In this document: positions 54,760 to 64,000 of the stretch, piece by piece
Numbering within the stretch: position 1 is the stretch's first letter
How the letters are laid out: each line of letters opens with the position of its first letter
Source of the DNA: Hyphomonadaceae bacterium
Lineage (GTDB): Bacteria > Pseudomonadota > Alphaproteobacteria > Caulobacterales > Hyphomonadaceae
Assembly: GCA_022844345.1 (NCBI GenBank)
Contig: JALHLU010000004.1
Location: 248,001-312,000, forward strand
Length of the DNA stretch: 64,000 nt
Direction: 5' to 3'
Notes under the pieces: generated by a model
What the model was told of the DNA's origin: nothing
Databases searched by the model: none
What the model saw: the letters and a program-made list of their open reading frames with translations, nothing else
Program-made: the position numbers and the translations under genes

Positions 54760-56244
54760 ATGGCTGTTGAATTGAGCCCCCGGATAGTCGTGATCGGTGT
54801 TGGCGGGGCCGGCGGGAACGCCGTCAACAACATGATCGACGCCAAGCTGCAGGGTGTCGAATTTGTCGTCGCCAATACCGACGCACAGGCCCTGACGCGC
54901 TCCAAGGCGCCCACGCACATCCAGCTTGGCATGGCCAAGACTTCCGGTCTCGGCGCCGGGGCGAACCCTGATGTCGGCATGGAAGCCGCCAAGGAGAGCT
55001 CCGACGAGATCAAGAAGATCCTGCACGGCGCCCACATGTGCTTCATCGCCGCCGGCATGGGCGGCGGCACGGGTACGGGCGCCGCCCCGATCATCGCGCG
55101 CATCGCGAAGGAACAGAAAGTCCTCACCGTCGGCGTCGTCACCAAGCCGTTCGACTTCGAGGGCAAGCGCCGCATGCAGGTCGCCGAGCGTGGCATCATC
55201 GATCTTCGCGCCGAGGTCGACACGCTGCTGATCATTCCGAACCAGAATCTGTTCCGCATCGCCGACAGCAAGACCACCTTCGCCGAGGCCTTCGGGCTCG
55301 CCGACAAGGTTCTCTATTCCGGCGTGCGCGGCATCACCGACCTGATGGTCATGCCTGGCCTCATCAACCTCGACTTCGCCGACGTGCGCACCGTGATGGC
55401 GGGCATGGGCTCGGCGATGATGGGCGAGGGCGAAGGCGAGGGTGAGAACCGAGCGCTGAAGGCCGCGCAGGCCGCGATCGCCAACCCGCTGCTCGACGAT
55501 GTCTCGATGCGCGGCGCCAAGGGCGTGCTGATCAACATCACCGGCGGCTATGACATGACGCTGTTCGAGGTCGACGAGGCCGCGAACGAAATCCGCCGCG
55601 AAGTCGATGTCGACGCGCACATCATCCTCGGCTCGACGTTTGACGAGAACATGAGCGGCAAGATCCGCGTGTCCGTCGTGGCTGCGGGTCTGCAACAGGC
55701 CCAGGCGGGACGCCCCTCGCAACCGGTTCGGGAACTGCAGGCGGGTCTCACCACGGCTGTCATGAACGCCCCGTCGCCTGCCGCAACGCTCGGCATCGTG
55801 GCCCAGCCGCCGGCGGTGGCCGCGCCGGTTTCGCCAGCGCCCGCGCCTGCAATTCCCGTGACCGCCGCCGCCGAGCCTGTCCAGCAACAGGTTGTGCCGC
55901 CGTCCGACCTGCGCCCAGCGCCGCCGATCATCCGTTCGCGTCCGATCGCACCGCCGGTTGAAGACGTGGCGGAACCGGAAATCGAGGACGAAATGCCTGC
56001 GCCAGCTGCGCCGGTCGCTGCTGCCGCGGCTCCTCAGCCCCCGGCTTCGCCCCAGCCTGCGCCTGAGCCCGCTGTGTCCCCGGGGGAGCAGGCGAAGGAG
56101 CGTTCGTTCGCCTCGCTGTTCGGGTGGAAAACCAAGCCTGCCGATGAACCCGGCCAGCCGGTCGCAAAGCCAGCGCCCGCAGATGATTCATTCGACGACG
56201 ACCTCGAAATTCCGGCCTTCCTGCGCCGCTCGGGGAATGCCTAG
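54760..56244 (+). CDS. ftsZ: Cell division protein FtsZ
   Basis: Tubulin-like GTPase that forms the division ring. The protein has 494 residues from ATG 54760, with GAGG 6 nt upstream. [14 protein letters not shown] and the tubulin signature [12 protein letters not shown] are present. After the core (about 320) comes an alphaproteobacterial-type long Pro/Ala linker (about 330-475). The last residues [12 protein letters not shown] are the conserved C-terminal peptide that binds FtsA. Its stop overlaps that of the convergent rsm22-like gene. Confidence 0.98.
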   Translation: MAVELSPRIVVIGVGGAGGNAVNNMIDAKLQGVEFVVANTDAQALTRSKAPTHIQLGMAKTSGLGAGANPDVGMEAAKESSDEIKKILHGAHMCFIAAGMGGGTGTGAAPIIARIAKEQKVLTVGVVTKPFDFEGKRRMQVAERGIIDLRAEVDTLLIIPNQNLFRIADSKTTFAEAFGLADKVLYSGVRGITDLMVMPGLINLDFADVRTVMAGMGSAMMGEGEGEGENRALKAAQAAIANPLLDDVSMRGAKGVLINITGGYDMTLFEVDEAANEIRREVDVDAHIILGSTFDENMSGKIRVSVVAAGLQQAQAGRPSQPVRELQAGLTTAVMNAPSPAATLGIVAQPPAVAAPVSPAPAPAIPVTAAAEPVQQQVVPPSDLRPAPPIIRSRPIAPPVEDVAEPEIEDEMPAPAAPVAAAAAPQPPASPQPAPEPAVSPGEQAKERSFASLFGWKTKPADEPGQPVAKPAPADDSFDDDLEIPAFLRRSGNA

Positions 56245-57209
56245 TTCTCGAAAACATCGCCCCAATCGGCCCGGCGGGCCTGTTTGAACGCTTCGCCTTC
56301 GCGGCGGGTGACCAACCGGTGGGCCGCCTGTCCGTCTGGCTGGCAGAGCTTGAGGCGCACGCGGCCGGTGGCTGTTTCTGGCGGCGCCAGCACGCGGGCG
56401 GATAATGCGGCAGCTAGCATGCGCGATGCGGCGAGGTAGGCGAACTTCTCATCCTCCCACGGGACGTCCCCGCCCTTGGCCAGCCGGTGGATGCGCGAGC
56501 GCGCCACGCGGGCGGAGAAGTGGCACCAGTCTGGCTCTGTGATCGGGCAGGACATGGCGTGCGGGCAGGGTGCGATGATGTGGGCGCCCGCGCCAATCAG
56601 CTGTGCGCGCGCATCGAGAATGCGCCGCCAGCCTGATGTCGTGCCGGGCTCGACGATTATCAGCACGCCGGCGGTCGCGGTCCAGAGGTCGCTGACCAGC
56701 CTCGTCCGTTCCGCAGGCTCAAGCTCGTCGAGAACATAGGCCAGCGTCACCAGATCAGACGCGATGGCGCTATCCACGCCGTGCCGCACGTCCGTCTCGC
56801 GCCATGCGATATGTTCGACGGTGCTTGCCGCCGCGAGTTTCTGTCCGATGCTGCGGATGGCCGGGCTCGCCTCGAGCAGCGTGGCGGATCGCAGGTGGGG
56901 CCATGCCGCCTGCGCCGCCCACAGAGCCGTGCCAGGACCAGCGCCCGCGTCCAGCAGGGTCGTTGGCGCAAAGGCGGGCAGCCGTTCGGCCGCCGCTGTC
57001 ACGGCAGTATGGATCGCGGCATAGGTCGCCGGCATGCGCGCCGCGATATAGGCCTGCGCCGTCAGCGCATCAGACAGGTGCAGGCGACCATCGCGCACCT
57101 CGTTGCGATAGCGCTGCGACAGCGCCTTCGCAGCGGCCGCAAGCTGTGTGGCCGAGACGCCTTCCAGCGCCTGGTCCACCGCGAGTCTGAGAGCAGGAGG
57201 CAGTTCCAT
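56241..57209 (-). CDS. Rsm22-like small-ribosomal-subunit methyltransferase
   Basis: A 322-residue protein of the Rsm22 family (mitochondrial METTL17-like). The SAM site is [20 protein letters not shown]. The Cys/His cluster [23 protein letters not shown] matches the family's metal-binding region, and [26 protein letters not shown] follows. Likely acts in 30S assembly; whether it methylates is unsettled for the family. ATG 57209 is preferred over longer starts. Confidence 0.9.
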   Translation of the reverse strand: MELPPALRLAVDQALEGVSATQLAAAAKALSQRYRNEVRDGRLHLSDALTAQAYIAARMPATYAAIHTAVTAAAERLPAFAPTTLLDAGAGPGTALWAAQAAWPHLRSATLLEASPAIRSIGQKLAAASTVEHIAWRETDVRHGVDSAIASDLVTLAYVLDELEPAERTRLVSDLWTATAGVLIIVEPGTTSGWRRILDARAQLIGAGAHIIAPCPHAMSCPITEPDWCHFSARVARSRIHRLAKGGDVPWEDEKFAYLAASRMLAAALSARVLAPPETATGRVRLKLCQPDGQAAHRLVTRREGEAFKQARRADWGDVFEN

Positions 57210-57300
57210 GGCGCTGCCAGTAGCAGGTCCGGCGGCGGCGCAACATCCGGCAATAGGGCGTGTCTTGCGCCTGCGGCCGTCCGGCCGTAGCTGACGGCGC

Positions 57301-58167
57301 ATGAGCCAGGTCATCAATACGCAACACACGATCGCCGGTCCCGCCAGCGTTTCGGGCATTGGCGTTCACACGGGCAAGCCGGCCCGGCTGACTGTTCGCC
57401 CTGCTGGCGAAAGCGCGGGCGTGGTGTTTGTGCGCACCGACGTCGCTGGCCGCGCCGCAGACATTCCCGCGCTGGCGACGATGGTGACGACCACCGAGCT
57501 GGGCACCAACATGACGAACGCAGCCGGCGTTTCGGTCTCGACGGTCGAGCACTTTCTGGCGGCCTGCGCCGGTCTTGGCGTCGATAATGTCGTCGCCGAG
57601 CTGGACGGACCCGAACTGCCCATCCTTGACGGCTCCTCGCGTCCGTTCGTCGAGGTGCTGGAGCAGGCTGGCATCGTGCAGCAGTCTGCGGCGCGCAAGG
57701 CCCTCAGGATTCTGAAGCCCGTCGAGATCAGACAGGGCGTCAAGTTTGCGCGCCTGTCTCCGGGCGCAGGTTTCACCCTGAAAATCGCGATCGACTTTGC
57801 GACGAAGGCCATTGGCCGCCAGGAGATCAGTTTCACAATGGCGCCAGGCGCCTTTGCGCGCGACATTGCATGGGCCCGGACGTTTGGCTTCGCGCACCAG
57901 GCCGAACAGCTTCATGCGATGGGCAAGGGGCTTGGCGCGTCGATGGACAACACTGTGGTGATCGAGGGCGATCAGATCCTCAATCCCGGCGGGCTGCAGG
58001 CGCAGGATGAGTTCGTGCGCCACAAGCTGCTGGACGTGATCGGCGACCTGTTCCTTGCGGGCGGGACGATCGAAGGCCTGTATGAGGCCGAGCAGCCGGG
58101 CCATGCGCTCAACAACCAGTTGCTGCGCGCCGTGTTTGCAGACGCAGCATCGTACGTGTGGGCGTGA
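57301..58167 (+). CDS. lpxC: UDP-3-O-acyl-N-acetylglucosamine deacetylase LpxC
   Basis: Zinc deacetylase for the committed step of lipid A synthesis, 288 residues. Key motifs are SGIGVHTGKPA, STVEHFLAACAGLGVDN with the first His ligand, VRHKLLDVIGDLFLAG with the catalytic His/Asp pair, and GHALNN near the end. Normal length. It follows the division genes as in many alphaproteobacteria. Confidence 0.98.
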   Translation: MSQVINTQHTIAGPASVSGIGVHTGKPARLTVRPAGESAGVVFVRTDVAGRAADIPALATMVTTTELGTNMTNAAGVSVSTVEHFLAACAGLGVDNVVAELDGPELPILDGSSRPFVEVLEQAGIVQQSAARKALRILKPVEIRQGVKFARLSPGAGFTLKIAIDFATKAIGRQEISFTMAPGAFARDIAWARTFGFAHQAEQLHAMGKGLGASMDNTVVIEGDQILNPGGLQAQDEFVRHKLLDVIGDLFLAGGTIEGLYEAEQPGHALNNQLLRAVFADAASYVWA

Positions 58168-58235
58168 ACGCTCCGTAAGACTTTATTTTGCCGCTATAGC
58201 GCGGTCAGGTTGCGGCTCCGTTCGGGGAGACTGAG

Positions 58236-59198
58236 ATGATCCGGGTAGGCGCGATTGCGCTGGCTGCTCTCGCGCTTGGCGCGTGTGGCGGAGAAGCTTC
58301 CAGGGGATATGCAGGCGGGTTTGACGCCTCATCGGAGATGGTGGCCGCAGCGGCGCCGATGGTTCCAAGGGAGGAGCTCCAGTTTCAGGCGCCGCCGCCG
58401 ATGGACGTTGTGCTTCCGCCCGCGCCCGGCGATGGCGGCGCGCCGGTGAACCCTGATGGCGGACGGCTGATGTCGTATCGCTACGCTTGGGAATTCTCGG
58501 TGCCGACCGAGAACATGTCGGGACTGCAGGCCGCTCACAAGAAGCTGTGCGAGGATGCCGGGCCGGCGAATTGCTATATCACCAGCTCGCAGCTTGAAGG
58601 CATCGGCAATGCCGAGGGCGCCTATGGCCGGCTTTCCATGCGCACGACCGAAGCGTGGATGCGCAAGTTCGAGCAGGGCGTCGGCGAGGGCCTGAAGCCC
58701 TTTGGCGGCTCGATCTATTCGACGGGACGGGATTCGGAAGACCTGACGACGCAGATCGTCGATCACGAGGCGCGCCTGCGCTCGATGATCGCGCACCGCG
58801 ATGCGCTTCAGAAGATGCTGGACGACAAGCCGGGGCGGCTTTCGGATTTGCTGGAAATCCAGAAGGCGCTGGCCGAGTCGCAGGGCAATATTGATGCGAG
58901 CCAGTCGCTGCTGGCGGCGCTGCGCCTGCGGGTATCGATGTCGGTGGTGGACTTCGCCTACCGGGCGGAGCTGGGCGCGGCGTCCAATTCGATGTGGCGG
59001 CCGATAACTGACGCGTTCGGGGATTTCGGGCCTGCCTTCGCTCAGACCGTGGCCGGCATCATCCGGTTCATCGCGGCGATCCTGCCGGTCCTGGTCCTGG
59101 CCGGGCTGGGCCTATGGGTTGCGATCACCGTGTTCCGCTGGCGGGGCCGCAATCGCCCCATCAAGCCGCCCGTTTCTCCGGCAAAAACCGGTTCCTAG
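58236..59198 (+). CDS. DUF4349-domain lipoprotein
   Basis: A 320-residue lipoprotein (Cys17 in Leu-Gly-Ala-Cys) with GGGGAG upstream of the ATG. A Pro/Ala-rich stretch leads to the DUF4349 core (about 75-245), which contains a coiled coil (RLRSMIAHRDALQKML, LLEIQKALAESQGNI). A membrane helix follows near about 270-300, then a basic tail. Having both a lipid anchor and a C-terminal helix is typical of this family. Function unknown. Confidence 0.85.
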   Translation: MIRVGAIALAALALGACGGEASRGYAGGFDASSEMVAAAAPMVPREELQFQAPPPMDVVLPPAPGDGGAPVNPDGGRLMSYRYAWEFSVPTENMSGLQAAHKKLCEDAGPANCYITSSQLEGIGNAEGAYGRLSMRTTEAWMRKFEQGVGEGLKPFGGSIYSTGRDSEDLTTQIVDHEARLRSMIAHRDALQKMLDDKPGRLSDLLEIQKALAESQGNIDASQSLLAALRLRVSMSVVDFAYRAELGAASNSMWRPITDAFGDFGPAFAQTVAGIIRFIAAILPVLVLAGLGLWVAITVFRWRGRNRPIKPPVSPAKTGS

Positions 59199-59267
59199 CT
59201 TCGTTATTCCCCTTGGGCCTGGCTGTGACGACGCCGCAGTCCGGGGGCTTGGACGCCCATTCCCGTT

Positions 59268-59297
59268 TGGTCTAGAAGGGCCGCATGGTCTAGAAGG
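59268..59297 (+). promoter_or_regulatory. 12-bp direct repeat before bamD
   Basis: TGGTCTAGAAGG occurs at 59268-59279 and 59286-59297, 18 bp apart, in the 195-nt gap before bamD. Each copy contains the palindrome TCTAGA, with CTAG, a tetranucleotide that is rare in many bacteria. The arrangement looks like a tandem protein-binding site. Confidence 0.45.
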
Positions 59298-59393
59298 TCC
59301 CCCAGCGTCGCGGTTCAGACGTTCGCCATATACCTGCCGCATGGGCGGGCGAATGACTGCACCGCCAAACTAGCCGTTTTCCGGAGTTCATGC

Positions 59394-60242
59394 ATGCGTT
59401 CAACCGTTGCGCTCAAGGCCTGCCTGGCCGCTGGAGCCGCCCTTCTGGCCGCATCTGCGTCCGCGTGCGCGGGGAACACCCGGCAGGAGGAACTTGCGTA
59501 TATCGAGCGTCCGGTGGAGACGATCTACAACGACGCTGTTCGCAGCCTGAACCGGTCCTTGTGGGTCGTTGCCGCCGCCCAGTTCGACGAAGTCCAGCGC
59601 CAGCACCCGTATTCGCCCTGGGCCCAGCGCGCCATGCTGATGGCGGCCTATGCCCGCTACCGCGCCCGGGACTTTGAAGACGCCATCGGCAGCGCGGAAG
59701 AATACATCGCCCTCCACCCCGGCGGCGACGGCGCGCCGTACGCGTACTACCTCATTGCGGTCAGCCATTTCGACCAGATCATCGATGTCGGCCGCGACCA
59801 GGGCCGCTCGCACAACGCCTTGCGGACCCTCAGCGAAGTGATCGCCCGGTATCCGCAGTCCGATTACGCGCGTGACGCCGAGCTGAAGGTCGACATGGTT
59901 CGCGACCAGCTCGCAGGCAAGGAGATGGAGATCGGCCGCTACTACCTCACGCGCAGCGAGCACCTCGCCGCGATCAACCGGTTCAAGCGCGTGATCACCG
60001 ACTACCAGACCACCAGCCACGTTCCCGAAGCGCTGCACCGGCTGGTCGAGGCCTACCTGTCGATCGGCCTGGCCGGACAGGCGCAGCAGACCGCGGCCGT
60101 GCTGGGCCACAACTATCCCGGATCAGACTGGTACGCCGACAGCTATGCCCTGATGCAGGGGCAAGGCGTCAGCCTGCAGGAGAAGCCAGACGCCAACGCT
60201 GGTTTCAACATGTTTGAGCGCATTGGACGGCTGTTTTTCTAG
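59394..60242 (+). CDS. bamD: Outer membrane assembly lipoprotein BamD
   Basis: TPR-repeat lipoprotein of the BAM complex that assembles outer-membrane beta-barrels. The protein has 282 residues with a lipobox Cys25 in Ala-Ser-Ala-Cys. TPR helices are in VAAAQFDEVQRQHPYSPWA, DAIGSAEEYIALHPG, TLSEVIARYPQSDYARDAEL and IGRYYLTRSEHLAAINRF. Length is normal. It lies between the DUF4349 gene and recN, as expected in alphaproteobacteria. Confidence 0.96.
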   Translation: MRSTVALKACLAAGAALLAASASACAGNTRQEELAYIERPVETIYNDAVRSLNRSLWVVAAAQFDEVQRQHPYSPWAQRAMLMAAYARYRARDFEDAIGSAEEYIALHPGGDGAPYAYYLIAVSHFDQIIDVGRDQGRSHNALRTLSEVIARYPQSDYARDAELKVDMVRDQLAGKEMEIGRYYLTRSEHLAAINRFKRVITDYQTTSHVPEALHRLVEAYLSIGLAGQAQQTAAVLGHNYPGSDWYADSYALMQGQGVSLQEKPDANAGFNMFERIGRLFF

Positions 60243-60266
60243 GCTATTCTGATTGCCGCCAAATCA

Positions 60267-60306
60267 AAGGGCGCGATCCTTCCGGATCGCGCCCTTCTCA
60301 TTTTGC
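60267..60306 (+). terminator. Terminator between bamD and the peroxiredoxin gene
   Basis: A perfect 13-bp stem AAGGGCGCGATCC / GGATCGCGCCCTT (60267-60296, loop TTCC) is followed on the plus strand by CTCATTTT. It lies between convergent genes and could serve both, though the T-run on the minus side is weaker. Confidence 0.85.
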
Positions 60307-60327
60307 AGCCTTGGTCGCGGTTGAACG

Positions 60328-60936
60328 TCAGTGCGCGGCGTGCGCGCCATGGGCCGCTTTCCAGGCTTTCACTGTCTCGAGCGTCTTCTCGATGTGGCTG
60401 TCGGGTTTCATGTCCGTGTGCGACAGCAGGATCTTGCCGTCCGGCGCGATGACGAACGAGGTGCGGTTCGACCAGTCGGCGCGTTGCGGGTTCAGCACGA
60501 CGTCATAGGCCGACACTGTCGCCGTGTTCACGGCGCCGATCGGGAATTTGTCGGAGCAATGCTGTTTCGAGAACTCGGCAAGGCGCGGGATGTTGGCTTC
60601 AGCGCTGGCCATCGAGCCGTCAGCCATGCGCGCCATCGTCGTGACGCCGATCAGCGTCGCGCCGGCTGCTTTGAACGCATCGGCATTCTCGCCGAACTTG
60701 ATGGTCTCGACCGTGCAGCCCTCGGTGTAAGCGGCCGGGAAGAAGTAGACGACGACCGGTCCCTTTTTCAGCGCTTCGGACAGTTTGAAGTTGAAGGACT
60801 TCCCGTTCAGCATGCCTGTGGCTGAGAACTCCGGCGCGCTGGCGCCATTCTGCAGGGCGGCGAAGGCGGGGGCGGCGATGCCGGCGGCGGCGACAGCCGA
60901 CAGGGCAAGCGCGGCGGCGGCGATGATTTTCTTCAT
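60328..60936 (-). CDS. Exported AhpC/TSA-type peroxiredoxin
   Basis: A 202-residue thiol peroxidase from ATG 60936 with GGGAG 6 nt upstream. A signal peptide (about 1-26, ending Ala-Phe-Ala) implies a periplasmic location, less common for this fold. The peroxidatic Cys is in FFPAAYTEGCTVET. A second Cys in KQHCSDKFPIG could resolve it. The C-terminus is His/Ala-rich. Divergent from recN. Confidence 0.9.
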   Translation of the reverse strand: MKKIIAAAALALSAVAAAGIAAPAFAALQNGASAPEFSATGMLNGKSFNFKLSEALKKGPVVVYFFPAAYTEGCTVETIKFGENADAFKAAGATLIGVTTMARMADGSMASAEANIPRLAEFSKQHCSDKFPIGAVNTATVSAYDVVLNPQRADWSNRTSFVIAPDGKILLSHTDMKPDSHIEKTLETVKAWKAAHGAHAAH

Positions 60937-61087
60937 GTGTATCTCCCAGATCCGGCCTCGGCCGGGTGCGCTCTTATCGCCGCTGCAGCCCGTCCCGTCA
61001 CGCGCCATAGCCATCACGACTGCGTTCTCTGAATTCCTTGCAGCACACGGGGTTTGCAGCTCTTCGGACGAGCTTGCTGCTTTTCGT

Positions 61088-61102
61088 GTTCCCTTTTTGT
61101 TC
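61088..61102 (+). promoter_or_regulatory. LexA (SOS) box of recN
   Basis: GTTC-CCTTTTT-GTTC matches the alphaproteobacterial LexA consensus GTTC-N7-GTTC exactly and ends 20 nt before the recN ATG, so LexA bound here would block recN transcription. recN is a standard SOS gene. Confidence 0.88.
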
Positions 61103-61122
61103 GTGCCATGGTAGGAGGCGTC

Positions 61123-62817
61123 ATGCTGACGTCGCTGTCCATTCGCGATTTCGTGCTGGTTCGGGCGCTCGACCTTGAACCAGAGGCGGGATTCACGGCG
61201 CTTACGGGCGAAACCGGGGCCGGCAAGTCCATCATGATGAGCGCGCTGGCCTTTGCGCTTGGTGGACGCGGCGGGCAGGATCTCATCCGCGCTGGTGCGG
61301 GCGCGGCGGAGGTTGTTGCCGCGTTCGATATCCCGGCCGACCATCCGGCGCGCGCACTCGCCGCTGAGAGCGGTGTGGAGGACGATGCGTCCCTGCCCAT
61401 GGTGTTCCGGCGCTCGGTGAAGCGAGGCGGGGCGGCGCGCGCCTTCCTCAACGACCGGCCGGTGGGGGCGAGATTCGCGGCCCAGCTTGGCCAGCTGATC
61501 GCCGACATCCATTCCCAGCACGAAGGGCTCGGCCTGCTCGACCAGTCGCGGCATCGCTCGCTGCTCGACGCGTGGGCGAGGGCGGACGATGTGCTGGCCG
61601 AGGTCGCCCGCGCGTGGGAAGCGCTGCGCACGGCGACGGCGGCGCGCCTCGCGCTGGAGGCGGAGACGGCGCGCGTCTCGTCCGAGCGCACATGGCTGGC
61701 GCATGCGCTGGACGATCTGGACAATCTCGATCCGCAGGAGGCAGAGGCCGCGCGCCTCGCGCTTGACCGCGCGACCATGCAGGCCGGCGAGCGTGTGGCC
61801 GAGGCGCTGGAAGGGGCATCCCACTCGCTGTCCAAGGCGAATATCGAGAATGCGCTGGCGAACGCCGCCCGCGCCGCATCGCGGGCGCTTTCAGCGCCGG
61901 CCCTGTGCGGCGATGGCGCAGACAGCGAACTGGCGCGGCGCATGCGCGGGGCCTGCGAGGCGCTGGAGCGTGCATTGATCGAGGCGCGTGAGGCGCGCGC
62001 TGCGCTCGACCTTGCGGCGGCGGCCTGCGAGTTTTCTCCGGCCGCGCTTGAGGCGGCGGAATCGCGGCTTTTTGCGCTCCGGGCCGCCGCCCGGAAGCAC
62101 AATGTCGACGCAGACGGACTTGCGGCGCTGCGCGACAGGCTGCGCGCCCAGCTCGAGGGGATCGAGCAGGCGGATACGCGCCTGGCCCAGGCTGCGGCAG
62201 CGGAAGCTGGAGCGCAGCATGCCTACCGCGCCGCCGCCGAAAAGCTGACGGCCCGCCGCCAGGCTGCTGCGCGGAAGCTTGCAAAAGCTGTCGGCGAAGA
62301 ACTGGAGCCGCTGAAACTCGGCAAGGCGAAATTCCGGATCAGCGTCACGCCACGCAGCGAACCGGGTCCGTCGGGCTGCGATGACGTCGCTTTCGAGGTC
62401 GAGACAAACCCGGGCGCGGGCTTTGGGCCGCTGGCGCGTATCGCCTCGGGCGGCGAGACGGCGCGCTTTGCGCTGGCGGTCAGCGTCTGTCTCGCCGGAG
62501 CCTCGACGGCGCCGACGCTGGTGTTCGACGAGGCCGATATGGGCGTGGGCGGGGCGGTCGCTGCGGCGATTGGCGAGCGGCTGGCGCGCCTTGGCCAGAC
62601 CCGGCAGGTGCTGGCGATTACCCATTCTCCACAGGTTGCAGCGGCGGCCAGCCGGCAGCTGCGTGTCTCCAAGGCCATCAGCGAGGGCCGTACCGTCACT
62701 TCGATCGAACCGCTCGACCGCAAGGCCCGGCGCGAGGAAATCGCTCGTATGCTGGCTGGAGCCAGCGTCACGCGCGAGGCCCGCGCCGCCGCCGGAAGGT
62801 TGTTGGCGGGCGCCTGA
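61123..62817 (+). CDS. recN: DNA repair protein RecN
   Basis: SMC-like ATPase for double-strand-break repair. The protein has 564 residues from ATG 61123, with AGGAGG close upstream. Walker A is GETGAGKSIMMSAL. A long coiled-coil centre (about 150-380) is very Ala/Arg/Glu-rich. The ABC signature is ASGGETAR and Walker B is TLVFDEADMGVGG. Under LexA control by the box just upstream. Confidence 0.97.
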   Translation: MLTSLSIRDFVLVRALDLEPEAGFTALTGETGAGKSIMMSALAFALGGRGGQDLIRAGAGAAEVVAAFDIPADHPARALAAESGVEDDASLPMVFRRSVKRGGAARAFLNDRPVGARFAAQLGQLIADIHSQHEGLGLLDQSRHRSLLDAWARADDVLAEVARAWEALRTATAARLALEAETARVSSERTWLAHALDDLDNLDPQEAEAARLALDRATMQAGERVAEALEGASHSLSKANIENALANAARAASRALSAPALCGDGADSELARRMRGACEALERALIEAREARAALDLAAAACEFSPAALEAAESRLFALRAAARKHNVDADGLAALRDRLRAQLEGIEQADTRLAQAAAAEAGAQHAYRAAAEKLTARRQAAARKLAKAVGEELEPLKLGKAKFRISVTPRSEPGPSGCDDVAFEVETNPGAGFGPLARIASGGETARFALAVSVCLAGASTAPTLVFDEADMGVGGAVAAAIGERLARLGQTRQVLAITHSPQVAAAASRQLRVSKAISEGRTVTSIEPLDRKARREEIARMLAGASVTREARAAAGRLLAGA

Positions 62818-62818
62818 G

Positions 62819-64000
<1,182 letters not shown>

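Overview
The window looks like a chromosomal segment of a high-GC alphaproteobacterium, most plausibly a Hyphomonadaceae/Caulobacterales relative. The basis is gene content and order (ybgC-tolQRAB-pal-cpoB; ddl-ftsQ-ftsA-ftsZ then lpxC, bamD, recN, ligA), a GTTC-N7-GTTC LexA box of the alphaproteobacterial type before recN, an NDUFA9-like gene, and a CtrA-like site before ftsZ. No phylogeny could be run. I see no rRNA, convincing tRNA, CRISPR array, insertion sequence or prophage. About 71 protein genes are packed tightly on both strands.

Layout. 1-5450 (minus): the Tol-Pal envelope operon. 5540-9910: accessory genes, including a GST, an ArsR repressor with two SRPBCC partners, and a secreted protein. 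9920-17240: a phage-shock-protein (Psp) locus. Its minus arm carries pspF, a WecG-type glycosyltransferase and a coiled-coil/MORN protein. Its plus arm starts at a good sigma-54 promoter and carries a 46-residue membrane peptide, pspA, pspB, pspC, a small secreted or anchored protein, and seven more small genes. 17240-29560: mnmC, a metallo-beta-lactamase-fold lipoprotein, glutamate synthase gltB/gltD with a small gene between them, and uppP. 29770-42830: mixed metabolism, envelope and regulation (NDUFA9-like, DUF2235, PadR/HAAS pair, M23 peptidase, folE, cysS, ExoD, CHAD, Fe-S scaffold, sigma factor with a VOC protein, GT-C-like protein, yidD). 43090-50900: thrS, a GT2 glycosyltransferase, a CehA-type hydrolase, an AbgT transporter and an M20 amidohydrolase. 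51500-64000: division and envelope genes ddl-ftsQ-ftsA-ftsZ, rsm22, lpxC, a DUF4349 lipoprotein, bamD, a peroxiredoxin, recN and ligA (cut by the right edge).

The most unusual region is 14847-17240. Directly after pspABC come seven short genes with very different N-termini: four with one transmembrane helix and three soluble. All end in versions of one heptad-like tail, R-hydrophobic-x-V-L-E-[RK]-L-[VA]-T-D-[DE] then L-x-x-E-I-x-x-L. The same pattern ends PspC and is partly present in PspB, so the cluster looks like a local expansion of a Psp interaction module. It probably shares the sigma-54 promoter with pspA.

Readable regulation includes a PspF-type sigma-54 promoter, a palindromic ArsR operator, a PadR operator lying inside a -35/-10 promoter, a LexA box at recN, a TTGCAA cluster before pal, a 12-bp direct repeat before bamD, and hairpins at the starts of cpoB and ligA. 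Several intergenic hairpin repeats (26166-26330, 29629-29748, 42883-43020) look like dispersed elements of this genome.
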